From Melioribacter sp051488685 (GTDB lineage Bacteria > Bacteroidota > Ignavibacteria > Ignavibacteriales > Melioribacteraceae): a stretch of DNA of 64,000 bases. Below the pieces are notes generated by a model. It was not told the origin of the DNA. It worked only from the letters and a program-made list of their open reading frames with translations, and did not search any database. The stretch spans positions 186,001-250,000 of the forward strand of contig NZ_JBPSEH010000007.1 of the NCBI RefSeq assembly GCF_051488685.1. Reading direction: 5' to 3'. Both the position numbers and the translations under genes were made by a program. The number at the start of each line of letters is the position of its first letter. Positions within the stretch are counted from its first letter, which is position 1. Positions 53,619 through 62,080 of the stretch are shown one piece after another.

Positions 53619-56183
53619 ATGATTAATTATATCGGCAGATTCAATGTAGTTCCTTCTTTACCAGATAATCTCGAACCACTCAGAGAAATTGTATACAATC
53701 TTTTCTGGACGTGGAATTACGACGCAATTGATTTGTTACGTAGACTCGATCCACAATTGTGGGAAGAGACTTACCATAATCCCGTATTAATGCTGGGAAA
53801 AATTAGTCAAAAAAGACTGAACGATGTGGCTGCCGACGACAGCTTCTTGGCTCACATGGAAAGAGTTTATACTCAACTCAAAGTATATAAAGAAGAAAAA
53901 ACATGGTATCAAAAAAACTATAATTATGGTAATGAAAACGTAATCGCATATTTTTCTGCTGAGTATGGTTTAACAGAATCGTTACAAATTTATTCAGGTG
54001 GTCTCGGCGTTTTATCGGGCGACCATTTAAAATCTTCAAGCGACCTCGGCATTCCACTTGTTGGTGTAGGACTCTGTTACAAAGAAGGCTACTTCCAGCA
54101 ATATCTAACCAATGATGGCTGGCAACAGGAAAGATACGAAATTACCGATTTCTATAACCAACCGATGAACTTAGTTACTGAAAATGGTGGTAATACACCT
54201 TTAAAAATCGAACTCGACTTTCCAGATAGGAAAGTATATTTTCAGATCTGGAAAATTGAAATCGGTAGAATACCACTTTATCTTCTTGACACCAATGTAC
54301 CGGAGAACCGGGAAGAAGATAGAAAGATTACACGCACTCTCTACGGGGGCAATATTGAAACCAGGATTCAGCAGGAAATTGTACTGGGTATTGGCGGCAT
54401 TCGCGCTCTACATGCAATGAAAATTAGTCCTCTTGTCTGTCATATGAACGAGGGACATTCTGCTTTCCTTGCTCTTGAAAGAATACGCCTACTAATTAAA
54501 ATTTATGGACTCTCCTTTAACGAGGCTAAAGATATCAATTATCATTCTAACATATTTACCACACATACACCCGTGCCTGCAGGTATTGATATTTTTCCTA
54601 ATGATTTAATAGAAAAATATTTTGGTAGATATTATAGAGAAGAACTACAAATCGACGATAAGACTTTCTATAAACTCGGAACAATCGTAAAAGATAAAGA
54701 ACCTGCAAATTTCAACATGGCGCATCTGGCTATGAATATGGCGGGATTCGTTAACGGTGTAAGTAGACTGCACGGTCATGTTTCTAAAAAAATGTGGCAG
54801 AGTGGATTTCCTGATATTCCATTCGACGAAATTCCAATTGAACATATTACAAACGGCGTTCATATTCATTCGCATTTATCGAATGATATGCACGAATTAT
54901 TGTTCCGTTACTTAGGTGAAAAATTTAATCGCGACCCTTCAGACGAAGAAGTCTGGAAAAGAATTGATGAAATACCAGACGAAGAATTGTGGCGTACACA
55001 CGAAAGAAGACGCGAACGACTTGTGGCATTTGCACGTAACCGTTTGAAAAAGCAGATTATGCAACGTGGTGGATCTGCTTCTGAAATAAAAGCCGCTAAA
55101 GAGGTTCTGGATGCTCAGGCATTGACAATCGGATTTGCACGACGTTTTGCTACGTACAAAAGGGCAAATCTCATATTCAGGGATATCGAACGTCTCGAAA
55201 GTATTCTCTGCAATCCCGACTATCCAGTTCAATTAATCTTTGCTGGGAAAGCCCATCCTAAGGATGAAGAAGGGAAAAAGTTGATTCAAGAAGTAATTGC
55301 AATGACTAAAGAACCATCATTGCGAAAAAAAATTGTATTTATCGAAAATTATGATATGAACGTGGCACGCTATATGGTTGAAGGCTGTGATGTATGGCTC
55401 AATAATCCACGTAGACCCCTTGAAGCCAGCGGCACTTCCGGCATGAAAGTAATTGCAAACGGAGGCTTGAATTTGAGTGTGCTCGACGGCTGGTGGGACG
55501 AAGCTTACAATCACGAAGTCGGCTGGAAAATTGGCAATGGCGAAGAGTATGAAAATCTCGAATATCAGGACGAGGTTGAATCACGACTTATTTATGAAGC
55601 GATCGAAAAAGAAATTGTTCCGCTCTTTTATAATCGGGGCGAAGATAAATTGCCGCGCGGATGGATTAATATGATGAAAAATTCGATGCGTACTCTCGGT
55701 CCTTTTTTCAACACTCATCGAATGGTAAGAGAATATGCCGAACGATTCTATTTCAAAGCGTATGAAAAACGTCTTTTGTTAATGAGTAATAAATGGAAAA
55801 AAGCAAAGGAATTCACTGCCTGGAAACAAAACGTCTATAATAACTGGAATAAGGTTAAGTTTATTAGTATTGCTGAAGAATTAAAAGGAAAGGAATTAAA
55901 AGTAGGTAATAAATACCCCGTTACTGCCGAAGTTGAACTTGGAAATTTAACGCCGGATGATGTCGACGTTCAGATTTATTACGGTAAAATTGATAACGGC
56001 GGCAAAGAGAAAAATAATGTCAATATGAAATACGTTCCCAAAAAATCGAAAGACGGTAGATATACCTATAAAGGTGAAATCGAATGCACGAATACAGGTC
56101 AATTCGGATTTACTCTTCGTATTCTCCCGAAACACGATTTATTGATTAACCAGTTTGAACTCGGTTTAATTAGATGGGCTTGA
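53619..56183 (+). CDS. glgP: Alpha-glucan (glycogen) phosphorylase, GT35
   Basis: It releases glucose-1-phosphate from glycogen or maltodextrins. The 854-residue protein belongs to the branch with an N-terminal DUF3417-type region (LREIVYNLFWTWNYDAIDLL near residues 24-43), as in Mycobacterium and Thermotoga. Key blocks are YFSAEYGLTESLQIYSGGLG near 110, HMNEGHSAFLALER near 274, and the PLP lysine K610 in ASGTSGMKVIANGG. A beta-rich C-terminal extension (about 745-854) follows. It is flanked on both sides by the same dispersed repeats in opposite orientation. The next gene starts 3 bases later. Confidence 0.93.
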   Translation: MINYIGRFNVVPSLPDNLEPLREIVYNLFWTWNYDAIDLLRRLDPQLWEETYHNPVLMLGKISQKRLNDVAADDSFLAHMERVYTQLKVYKEEKTWYQKNYNYGNENVIAYFSAEYGLTESLQIYSGGLGVLSGDHLKSSSDLGIPLVGVGLCYKEGYFQQYLTNDGWQQERYEITDFYNQPMNLVTENGGNTPLKIELDFPDRKVYFQIWKIEIGRIPLYLLDTNVPENREEDRKITRTLYGGNIETRIQQEIVLGIGGIRALHAMKISPLVCHMNEGHSAFLALERIRLLIKIYGLSFNEAKDINYHSNIFTTHTPVPAGIDIFPNDLIEKYFGRYYREELQIDDKTFYKLGTIVKDKEPANFNMAHLAMNMAGFVNGVSRLHGHVSKKMWQSGFPDIPFDEIPIEHITNGVHIHSHLSNDMHELLFRYLGEKFNRDPSDEEVWKRIDEIPDEELWRTHERRRERLVAFARNRLKKQIMQRGGSASEIKAAKEVLDAQALTIGFARRFATYKRANLIFRDIERLESILCNPDYPVQLIFAGKAHPKDEEGKKLIQEVIAMTKEPSLRKKIVFIENYDMNVARYMVEGCDVWLNNPRRPLEASGTSGMKVIANGGLNLSVLDGWWDEAYNHEVGWKIGNGEEYENLEYQDEVESRLIYEAIEKEIVPLFYNRGEDKLPRGWINMMKNSMRTLGPFFNTHRMVREYAERFYFKAYEKRLLLMSNKWKKAKEFTAWKQNVYNNWNKVKFISIAEELKGKELKVGNKYPVTAEVELGNLTPDDVDVQIYYGKIDNGGKEKNNVNMKYVPKKSKDGRYTYKGEIECTNTGQFGFTLRILPKHDLLINQFELGLIRWA

Positions 56184-56186
56184 GAA

Positions 56187-56939
56187 ATGTATCTCGAAAC
56201 TCTCGATGTCCGTAGAAAAGATATTCTGATTTATTCACAAAACCGATTTGAAGATAATTTCAGAGTCATTTATAAACAGGAAAATATTAAACAGCCCCGA
56301 CCGATAAGCTATACGGAAGTTTGCAATATAGTCAAAGAGCCTGTGGCTAAAAATATGATTGTCTACAGGCTACTGACTAATGATCCACATCTCGACGCTT
56401 ATTCTACAAAATACGGTTTCTTCCTCGAAATCGATAATGAAATGGAATTAATCTATTTCGACCCAATTTATGCAATTAAAGATCTGGCTTTTTTGAAATT
56501 TAATTTGCCGTTTAGTCAATTTAGATTTAAGATCCAGCAGGTAGGATTGAGCAATATCGGCAGGGTAAATGACTATACAGAAATTTATAGCTTCGATATG
56601 CGCGCTTCCGAAGCAAAAAATCAAAACGATAAAATCTTTGCAATCGCAATCTTTGCTCTCGACCCTTCATTCAAGGACGAAGAATCGAAAGAGCACGAGT
56701 TGGACAATGAATTAAATAGTCTTCAAGAAGAAAATGAAATTCAGCAATCATTAGATAAACCCTCCGTAGATAAGAATAAAATCGATTTAAAATCGGTTGC
56801 AAATAAAGAATCACAAAAGATTAATTCTACGTTAAGAAAAGAGGGAATTAATATCTTTGATTTGTTCAAATCTACGTATAAATCGGATGTCCTCGATAAA
56901 AGAAAAAAAGAAAATATTATTTTGAAAATTGATAAGTAA
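56187..56939 (+). CDS. Hypothetical protein, likely co-transcribed with glgP
   Basis: I do not recognise this 250-residue protein. The first 165 residues look like one compact alpha/beta domain (DILIYSQNRFEDNFRVIYKQ, then YFDPIYAIKDLAFLKFNLP). The rest is a highly charged, low-complexity segment rich in E, K, N and S, with FDLFKSTYKSDVL near the end. No signal peptide or membrane helix is seen, so it is probably cytoplasmic. It begins 3 bases after the glycogen phosphorylase stop, suggesting a shared transcript. Confidence 0.6.
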   Translation: MYLETLDVRRKDILIYSQNRFEDNFRVIYKQENIKQPRPISYTEVCNIVKEPVAKNMIVYRLLTNDPHLDAYSTKYGFFLEIDNEMELIYFDPIYAIKDLAFLKFNLPFSQFRFKIQQVGLSNIGRVNDYTEIYSFDMRASEAKNQNDKIFAIAIFALDPSFKDEESKEHELDNELNSLQEENEIQQSLDKPSVDKNKIDLKSVANKESQKINSTLRKEGINIFDLFKSTYKSDVLDKRKKENIILKIDK

Positions 56940-57074
56940 CTCTCTTTAATTAATTGTTATTCTGTTGTTTGTATATAGTTTGAAAAGCAAAAAAATATTG
57001 ACCGATGTAATGCTTTGAGTATAATTTAATGACATGTAGCTCCGAGTAAATTTATCGACTATTATTTTTTTATT

Positions 57075-57100
57075 AAGTAATCAATTAATGATTACTTTTT
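57075..57100 (+). terminator. Terminator-like hairpin in a gene-free stretch
   Basis: AAGTAATCA (57075-57083), loop ATTAA, TGATTACTT (57089-57097), then TTT. It lies about 140 bases after the hypothetical gene and could end the glgP transcript. The rest of the 56940-57300 stretch shows no gene. It contains one near-palindrome, GCCATGTGACTCACGTGGC, at 57270-57288. Confidence 0.5.
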
Positions 57101-57300
57101 ACTTGCGAGGATATTTTAATACTTCTATATTTGTGCACGTTTTTTAGGGCAAGTAAGTTAGGGCAACGTATTCAATATAACGCAATCAAATTGAATTTAT
57201 AGTACTATCAAAAGCCAAAGAAAAGATTTAATATTAGCCCATAATTTTCTACTCTGTGTCTATTTATGAGCCATGTGACTCACGTGGCGGAGCTGTAGAT

Positions 57301-57400
57301 ATTAGGGAATAGGGGTTAGGGAGTTCAACGTTCTTTGTTCAAGGTTCATGGTTCTATGTTCAACGTTCAAGGTTATGAGTTGAATGTTTAAGGTTTGGTT
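57301..57400. repeat. Satellite array: GGGATTAGGG-type followed by GTTCAAGGTTC-type
   Basis: The array starts with ATTAGGGAATAGGGGTTAGGG (three G runs). It continues with loosely repeated GTTCAACGTTC / GTTCAAGGTTC words to about 57400. The same two word families lie side by side again at 61541-61850. Confidence 0.75.
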
Positions 57401-57444
57401 TTTATGTGATTGAAACACCAGTCTTTGAAAGTAAGTGATACAGA

Positions 57445-57920
57445 CGTCTTTGCGAGCGAGTGAAACGAGCGAAGCAAACTCACTACACACGCTTGTCTTT
57501 GCGAGCGAACGAAGTGAGCGAAGCAAACTTAAAACACATAACCTCGTCTTTACAAACAAATGTAACAAACGTCTTTGCGAGAGAGTGAAACGAACGAAGC
57601 AAACTCACTACACACGCTTGTCTTTGCGAGCGAACGAAGTGAGCGAAGCAAACTCAATACACACGCTTGTCTTTGCGAGCGAACGAAGTGAGCGAAGCAA
57701 ACTCTAAGAAATCCCAAAACTACCACTTACGAAGATAACAATTACGGTTGCTCTGATTTGCTTTGCACTCAGCAACCGCACGGTGAGTTTAATCACACTT
57801 TACTATAGCTAAATGAGATTGCGTCGTCCCCCGCCTATGGTAAGGAGATTTGACATAACAATTAAGAGACAGTATTTTCAACAAATGATACAAACGTCTT
57901 TGCGAGCGAATGAAATGAGC
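57445..57920. repeat. Inverted copy of the dispersed-repeat block
   Basis: At least five units of GTCTTTGCGAGCGA...GAGCGAAGCAAACTC occur about 50 bp apart from 57445 to 57705, with a sixth near 57897. Next comes a reverse-complement, truncated copy of the 200-bp segment (57700-57840), including ATCCCAAAACTACCACTTAC and AGCAACCG. These match the block at 52541-53470 in opposite orientation. The open frames in it are repeat artefacts. Confidence 0.87.
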
Positions 57921-58028
57921 GAAGCAAACTCTAATATAAACCTGGGTGTAATAAAAAAACAAAGCAATGTAAACTTATCATATAACTATTCAACTGACAA
58001 CAAATCAACCAATTAACTCGAGACATAA

Positions 58029-59435
58029 ATGAATTACAAAAAAAATCTCCTCGAAAAGATCGAAAATAAAAGCGCCATTGTGGGCGTTATTGGAATGGGA
58101 TATGTCGGTTTACCGCTCACAATTACATTTGCTAATAATGGATTTAATGTAATCGGTTTTGATATTGACGAGAAAAAAATTCCTTTATTAAACGAAGGAA
58201 AAAGCTACATTAAACATATCGATTCAAAATTGATTAAAGAAATTTTAAAGAAAAAGAAATTTCAGGCAACATCGGATTTTGCAAGACTCAAAGAATGTGA
58301 TGCAATTATTATATGTGTTCCTACTCCATTAGACGAACATCGTGAACCAGACTTGAGATTTGTTAAAGATACAGCACTTACTATTCAAAAATACTTACAA
58401 AAAGGTCAATTAATAACTTTAGAAAGTACTACTTATCCTGGGACAACGGAGGAAGTACTATTACCATTATTCGAATCTGCACCACAAATTCAAAATACTA
58501 ATCCTCAATCCCTGAATACTAATCCCCAATACCTGAATACTAATCCCCAATCCCTAATCCCTAATCCCTACACCCCAGGTAAAGATTTCTTCCTTGCTTT
58601 CAGTCCTGAAAGAGAGGACCCCGGAAATAAAGATTTTACGACCTCTACAATTCCTAAGATTATTGGTGGGGTTACTGAAAATTGTACTGAAGTAGCAGTT
58701 GCTCTTTATAATAAAATAATAAAAACTACCGTTCCGGTTTCTTCGCCTCGTGTGGCTGAAGCTGCCAAATTACTCGAAAACATCTATCGTTCTGTTAACA
58801 TTGCGCTTGTGAATGAATTGAAAGTTGTATTTGAAAGGATGAATATCGATATATGGGAAGTGATTGAAGCAGCCAAAACAAAGCCTTTCGGGTTCCAGGC
58901 ATTTTATCCGGGACCAGGACTTGGTGGGCACTGCATACCAATTGACCCGTTTTACCTGACCTGGAAAGCACGTGAATATGAAGTAAACACAAAGTTTATT
59001 GAACTTGCTGGTGAAGTAAACACATTTCAACCTTACTATGTGGTCGAAAGAGCTATCGAAGTATTGAACCAGGCACACAAGGCAATGAAAGGAAGTAAGA
59101 TTTTAATACTTGGAGTTGCATATAAAAAGAATGTGGATGATATGAGAGAGTCTCCTTCGCTCAAATTAATTGAATTACTACGAGAACGAGGAGCCGAAGT
59201 TGATTATAACGACCCCTATGTGCCCAAGCTACCTCCAACACGAAAATATAATTTTGATATGAATTCAGTGGAATTAACAAAAGATGTAATACGACTTTAC
59301 GACCTTGTTTTACTTGCAACCGACCACGACGATTATGACTATGATTTCATACGTAAACATGCCCGACTAATTCTCGATACTCGCAACGCATTTAAAGCTA
59401 AAGGTATAAGTGAAGGGAATGTGTTTAAAGCGTGA
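58029..59435 (+). CDS. wbpA: UDP-N-acetyl-D-glucosamine 6-dehydrogenase (WbpA/WecC family) with in-frame satellite insert
   Basis: This NAD-dependent enzyme oxidises C6 of a UDP-HexNAc to a uronic acid for surface polysaccharide. Blocks are VIGMGYVGLPL (20-30), CVPTPLDEHREPD (96-108), SPEREDPGN (192-200), and the catalytic C302 in GGHCIPIDPFYL. At 468 residues it is about 30 longer than usual. The excess lies at residues 151-182, where three NTNPQxL heptads and IPNP interrupt the linker before FFLAFSPER. The DNA there is a copy of the nearby intergenic satellite. The frame is kept, so a functional enzyme is possible. WecC-type specificity for UDP-ManNAc is the alternative. Confidence 0.88.
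   Translation: MNYKKNLLEKIENKSAIVGVIGMGYVGLPLTITFANNGFNVIGFDIDEKKIPLLNEGKSYIKHIDSKLIKEILKKKKFQATSDFARLKECDAIIICVPTPLDEHREPDLRFVKDTALTIQKYLQKGQLITLESTTYPGTTEEVLLPLFESAPQIQNTNPQSLNTNPQYLNTNPQSLIPNPYTPGKDFFLAFSPEREDPGNKDFTTSTIPKIIGGVTENCTEVAVALYNKIIKTTVPVSSPRVAEAAKLLENIYRSVNIALVNELKVVFERMNIDIWEVIEAAKTKPFGFQAFYPGPGLGGHCIPIDPFYLTWKAREYEVNTKFIELAGEVNTFQPYYVVERAIEVLNQAHKAMKGSKILILGVAYKKNVDDMRESPSLKLIELLRERGAEVDYNDPYVPKLPPTRKYNFDMNSVELTKDVIRLYDLVLLATDHDDYDYDFIRKHARLILDTRNAFKAKGISEGNVFKA
58494..58570. repeat. Satellite repeat inside the WbpA-like coding sequence
   Basis: Three 21-bp units (58494-58514, 58515-58535, 58536-58556) of AATACTAATCCYCAATMCCTG run into AATCCCTAATCCCTA. On the complementary strand this is the GGGATTAGGG family found at 57301 and 61541. 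The 21-bp period keeps the reading frame. Confidence 0.9.
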
Positions 59436-59476
59436 TTTTGTTATTTTGTTCAAGGTGCGGAAGTGCTGAAGTTTAT

Positions 59477-59842
59477 ATGAAGATAAATAATTTTACTGAT
59501 ATTGATTCCTGGAAAGAAGCCAGGTTACTTGTTAGCGAAATTTATAAATTAACATCTGGGACAAAATTCAGTAAAGACTTTGGATTAAAAGATCAAATAC
59601 AAAGAGCGTCAATTTCAATAATGAGTAATATTGCAGAAGGTTTCGATAGTGGTTCAGCTAAATCATTTATTAATTTTCTTAAGTATTCATACAGGTCGTC
59701 ATCAGAAGTAGAATCTTTAATATATCTGGCATTAGATCTAAATTATATTGAAGAAGGAGATTTTATTCAGATTCAGAATCGCATTAAAAAGATTAAGAAT
59801 TTGCTTGGTGGTTTCATCAAATATCTAAAAAGTATTGACTAA
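59477..59842 (+). CDS. Four-helix bundle protein (S23 / 23S rRNA IVP family)
   Basis: The 121-residue protein matches PF05635: FTDIDSWKEARLLVSEIYKLT at the start, then DQIQRASISIMSNIAEGFD (about 38-56) and SSSEVESLIYLALDLNYI (about 74-91). Such proteins were first found inside 23S rRNA intervening sequences but also occur as stand-alone genes, often in variable loci. Their role is unknown. I chose the ATG at 59477. An upstream GTG overlapping the dehydrogenase stop adds 15 atypical residues. It sits between two nucleotide-sugar genes. Confidence 0.85.
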   Translation: MKINNFTDIDSWKEARLLVSEIYKLTSGTKFSKDFGLKDQIQRASISIMSNIAEGFDSGSAKSFINFLKYSYRSSSEVESLIYLALDLNYIEEGDFIQIQNRIKKIKNLLGGFIKYLKSID

Positions 59843-59867
59843 CCATCTTAAAATTCCATTAACTACA

Positions 59868-60000
59868 AACCACAAACATTGAACATTGAACGACGAACAT
59901 TGAACTCCCAACATTGAACATTGAACCAAGAACATTGAACCAAGAACATTGAACCAAGAACATTGAACCACCAACATTGAACCACGAACATTGAACAAAT
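59868..60000. repeat. GAACATTGAACC satellite array
   Basis: About ten words of the form GAACATTGAACCAA / GAACATTGAACGAC repeat every 10-16 bp, running up to the WbpB-like start codon. This is the complement of the GTTCAATGTTC family at 57322 and 61592. No spacers as in CRISPR. Confidence 0.85.
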
Positions 60001-60006
60001 AACCCC

Positions 60007-60921
60007 ATGAACTTCGCAATTACAGGCGTGGCGGGCTATATAGCTCCAAGACATTTGAAGGCAATTAAAGAAACAGGAAATAATCTTGTTGCAGCGTTAG
60101 ACCCACACGATTCAGTTGGACTATTGGACAGTTATTTCCCTGAAGTCAGTTTCTTTGTTGAATTTGAACGATTCGAACGACATCTCGATTTGTTACGTAG
60201 AAAATCGGATTCAGAGCGCGTGCATTATTTATCGATTTGTTCGCCAAATTTTTTACACGATTCGCATATCAGACTGGCTCTAAGAATTGGTGCAAATGCT
60301 ATTTGTGAAAAACCTATAGTTCTCAACCCATGGAACCTTGATGCACTTGAAACAATTGAAAAAGAAACCGGCAAAAAAGTTTATACAGTTTTACAATTGC
60401 GAGTCCATCCTTCAATTATAAAATTAAAAAGCGAAGTCGACACCGAACTTAAAAGCAATCCATCAAAAAAATTCAATATAAGTCTCGATTATATAACTGC
60501 ACGAGGTTTATGGTACGATTTTTCATGGAAAGGAATCATCGAAAAGTCGGGTGGAGTGGCAACAAATATTGGAATTCATTTTTTCGACATGTTAATCTGG
60601 ATTTTTGGTCAACCAGTCCATTCACAAATTATTGAAAATAATAAACGCTCCATGCAGGGTGAACTTGAACTGGAAAATGCATTTGTAAAATGGCGCCTTT
60701 CAATTAATTACGAAGACTTACCAGAAAATATAAAAGCTATCGGAAAAAGAACTTACCGTTCAATTAAAATTGACGAAAAGGAACTCGAATTTACAGAAGG
60801 TTTTACGGACTTACATACTTTAGTATATAAAGAGATAATAAGTGGAAATGGTTATGGCATTAACGACGCACGTCCCTCAATTCAACTTGCATATCGAATT
60901 AGAAATGAAATTGATTTTTAA
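60007..60921 (+). CDS. wbpB: Gfo/Idh/MocA oxidoreductase, WbpB/WlbA-like
   Basis: WbpB oxidises C3 of UDP-GlcNAc uronic acid before amination. The 304-residue protein has the Rossmann start ITGVAGYIAPRHLKAI (5-20), SICSPNFLHDSHIRLALRIG near 78-97, CEKPIVLNP near 101-109, and SGGVATNIGIHFFDML near 178-193, all typical of the WlbA/WbpB group. The start codon directly follows the satellite array and has no Shine-Dalgarno. With the WbpA- and WbpD-like genes it points to a 2,3-diacetamido-2,3-dideoxy-uronic acid. Confidence 0.87.
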   Translation: MNFAITGVAGYIAPRHLKAIKETGNNLVAALDPHDSVGLLDSYFPEVSFFVEFERFERHLDLLRRKSDSERVHYLSICSPNFLHDSHIRLALRIGANAICEKPIVLNPWNLDALETIEKETGKKVYTVLQLRVHPSIIKLKSEVDTELKSNPSKKFNISLDYITARGLWYDFSWKGIIEKSGGVATNIGIHFFDMLIWIFGQPVHSQIIENNKRSMQGELELENAFVKWRLSINYEDLPENIKAIGKRTYRSIKIDEKELEFTEGFTDLHTLVYKEIISGNGYGINDARPSIQLAYRIRNEIDF

Positions 60922-60965
60922 ATAAGCTTTTGACAATAGGTAACTTAACGAAGAACAAAGAACAA

Positions 60966-61547
60966 ATGCCTAACTACTACATCAACGAACATGCAGTAAT
61001 TGACGAGAATGTCGAAATTGGAGAGGGAACAAAAATCTGGCATTTCACTCATGTACAATCAGGAGCCAGAATTGGTAAGTATTGTGTACTCGGTCAAAAT
61101 GTGAACGTTGGGAATAATGTAGTAATTGGTAATTATGTAAAAATACAAAACAACGTTTCTGTTTATGAGGGAGTAACACTTGAAGATTATGTTTTCTGCG
61201 GACCTTCAATGGTATTTACGAACATAAAGGATCCGCGAAGCAAATATCCTCAGGCAGGAAGTGAGTATTATATAAAAACGCTTGTTAAAGAAGGTGCGAG
61301 TCTGGGTGCAAATTGTACAATAATATGCGGCATAACAATTGGACGTTATGCATTTGTTGGTGCAGGCGCAGTTGTAACAAAAGATGTACCTGATTATGGA
61401 CTGGTTGTAGGAAATCCAGCAAAGTTAGTCGGCTGGGTTTCTGAAGCGGGAGTTAAACTAAAATTTGATAAAAGTGGATTCGCTGTATGTCCTAAAAGCG
61501 GAAAAAAGTACAGGCTGGAAAATGGGAGGGTAGAAGAAGTGGGGTAG
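60966..61547 (+). CDS. wbpD: UDP-2-acetamido-3-amino-dideoxyglucuronate N-acetyltransferase, WbpD-like
   Basis: WbpD acetylates the 3-amino group with acetyl-CoA. From the ATG at 60966 the 193-residue protein is a left-handed beta-helix of hexapeptide repeats. It has VIDENVEIGEGTKIWHFTHV near 9-28, FCGPSMVFTNIKDPRS and GANCTIICGITIGRYAFVGA. The C-terminal tail (CPKSGKKYRLENGRVEE) is usual. A TTG further upstream is open but lies within satellite-like sequence. The aminotransferase WbpE needed between WbpB and WbpD is not in the window. The stop lies inside a G-run array. Confidence 0.9.
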   Translation: MPNYYINEHAVIDENVEIGEGTKIWHFTHVQSGARIGKYCVLGQNVNVGNNVVIGNYVKIQNNVSVYEGVTLEDYVFCGPSMVFTNIKDPRSKYPQAGSEYYIKTLVKEGASLGANCTIICGITIGRYAFVGAGAVVTKDVPDYGLVVGNPAKLVGWVSEAGVKLKFDKSGFAVCPKSGKKYRLENGRVEEVG

Positions 61548-61591
61548 GGATGAGGGGTTAGGGAGGAGGGATTAGGGGATAGGGGTTAGGG
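61541..61591 (+). repeat. G-run satellite with G-quadruplex potential
   Basis: Eight runs of three or four G (starting 61541, 61547, 61554, 61561, 61568, 61575, 61582, 61589) are separated by 2-4 bases. Words are GGGGTTAGGG and GGGATTAGGGG. It overlaps the WbpD-like stop codon (61545-61547). Confidence 0.88.
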
Positions 61592-61850
61592 TGTTCAAGG
61601 TTCGTAGTTTAAAGTTCTTGGTTCGTAGTTCTTAGTTCAAGGTTCAAAGTTCGTGGTTCAAAGTTCTTAGTTCTTGGTTCTTTGTTCAAGGTTCGAGGTT
61701 CGTAGTTCGTGGTTCGTGGTGGTTGGTTCTTGGTTCAAAGTTCGTGGTTTGTGGTTAAGGGGTTGGGGAAGTGTGGATAAAGAACATTAAACAAAGAACA
61801 TTGAACAAAGAACAAAATACATTGAACATTGAACGACGAACATTGAAAAA
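61592..61850. repeat. GTTC satellite array with complementary GAAC half
   Basis: From 61592 to about 61750 words such as GGTTCGTAGTTC and GGTTCAAAGTTC repeat. From about 61777 to 61850 the words become GAACAAAGAAC and GAACATTGAAC, the complement. The two halves could pair into a long imperfect hairpin. The following 230 bases (61851-62080) show no gene or strong signal. Confidence 0.8.
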
Positions 61851-62080
61851 ATAATCACATTAATCCAGCATACTTCAACTAACAAAAGTTGACATTCTGG
61901 TTGATACTCCTGCTAACAATAAAGAAAATTTAGAATTGTAAGCTGAAACAAAGATTAAAATATTGGTTAAATGAATAATCCAGGTGGTCTTGTTAAAAGT
62001 ACTTGAAAAAGGCTATTAAATATTGTAAAATTTAGTGTAATTATAATATCGATATTCAAAAAGTAATCAAGTAGATTGCT

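Noticed and set aside
57302..57707. Frames of 88-90 codons before the WbpA-like gene
   Set aside because: They are the inverted repeat block read as protein (RASETSEANS-type peptides).
59868..60000. Possible CRISPR array
   Set aside because: Words are 10-16 bp, imperfect and back to back, with no unique spacers and no cas genes.
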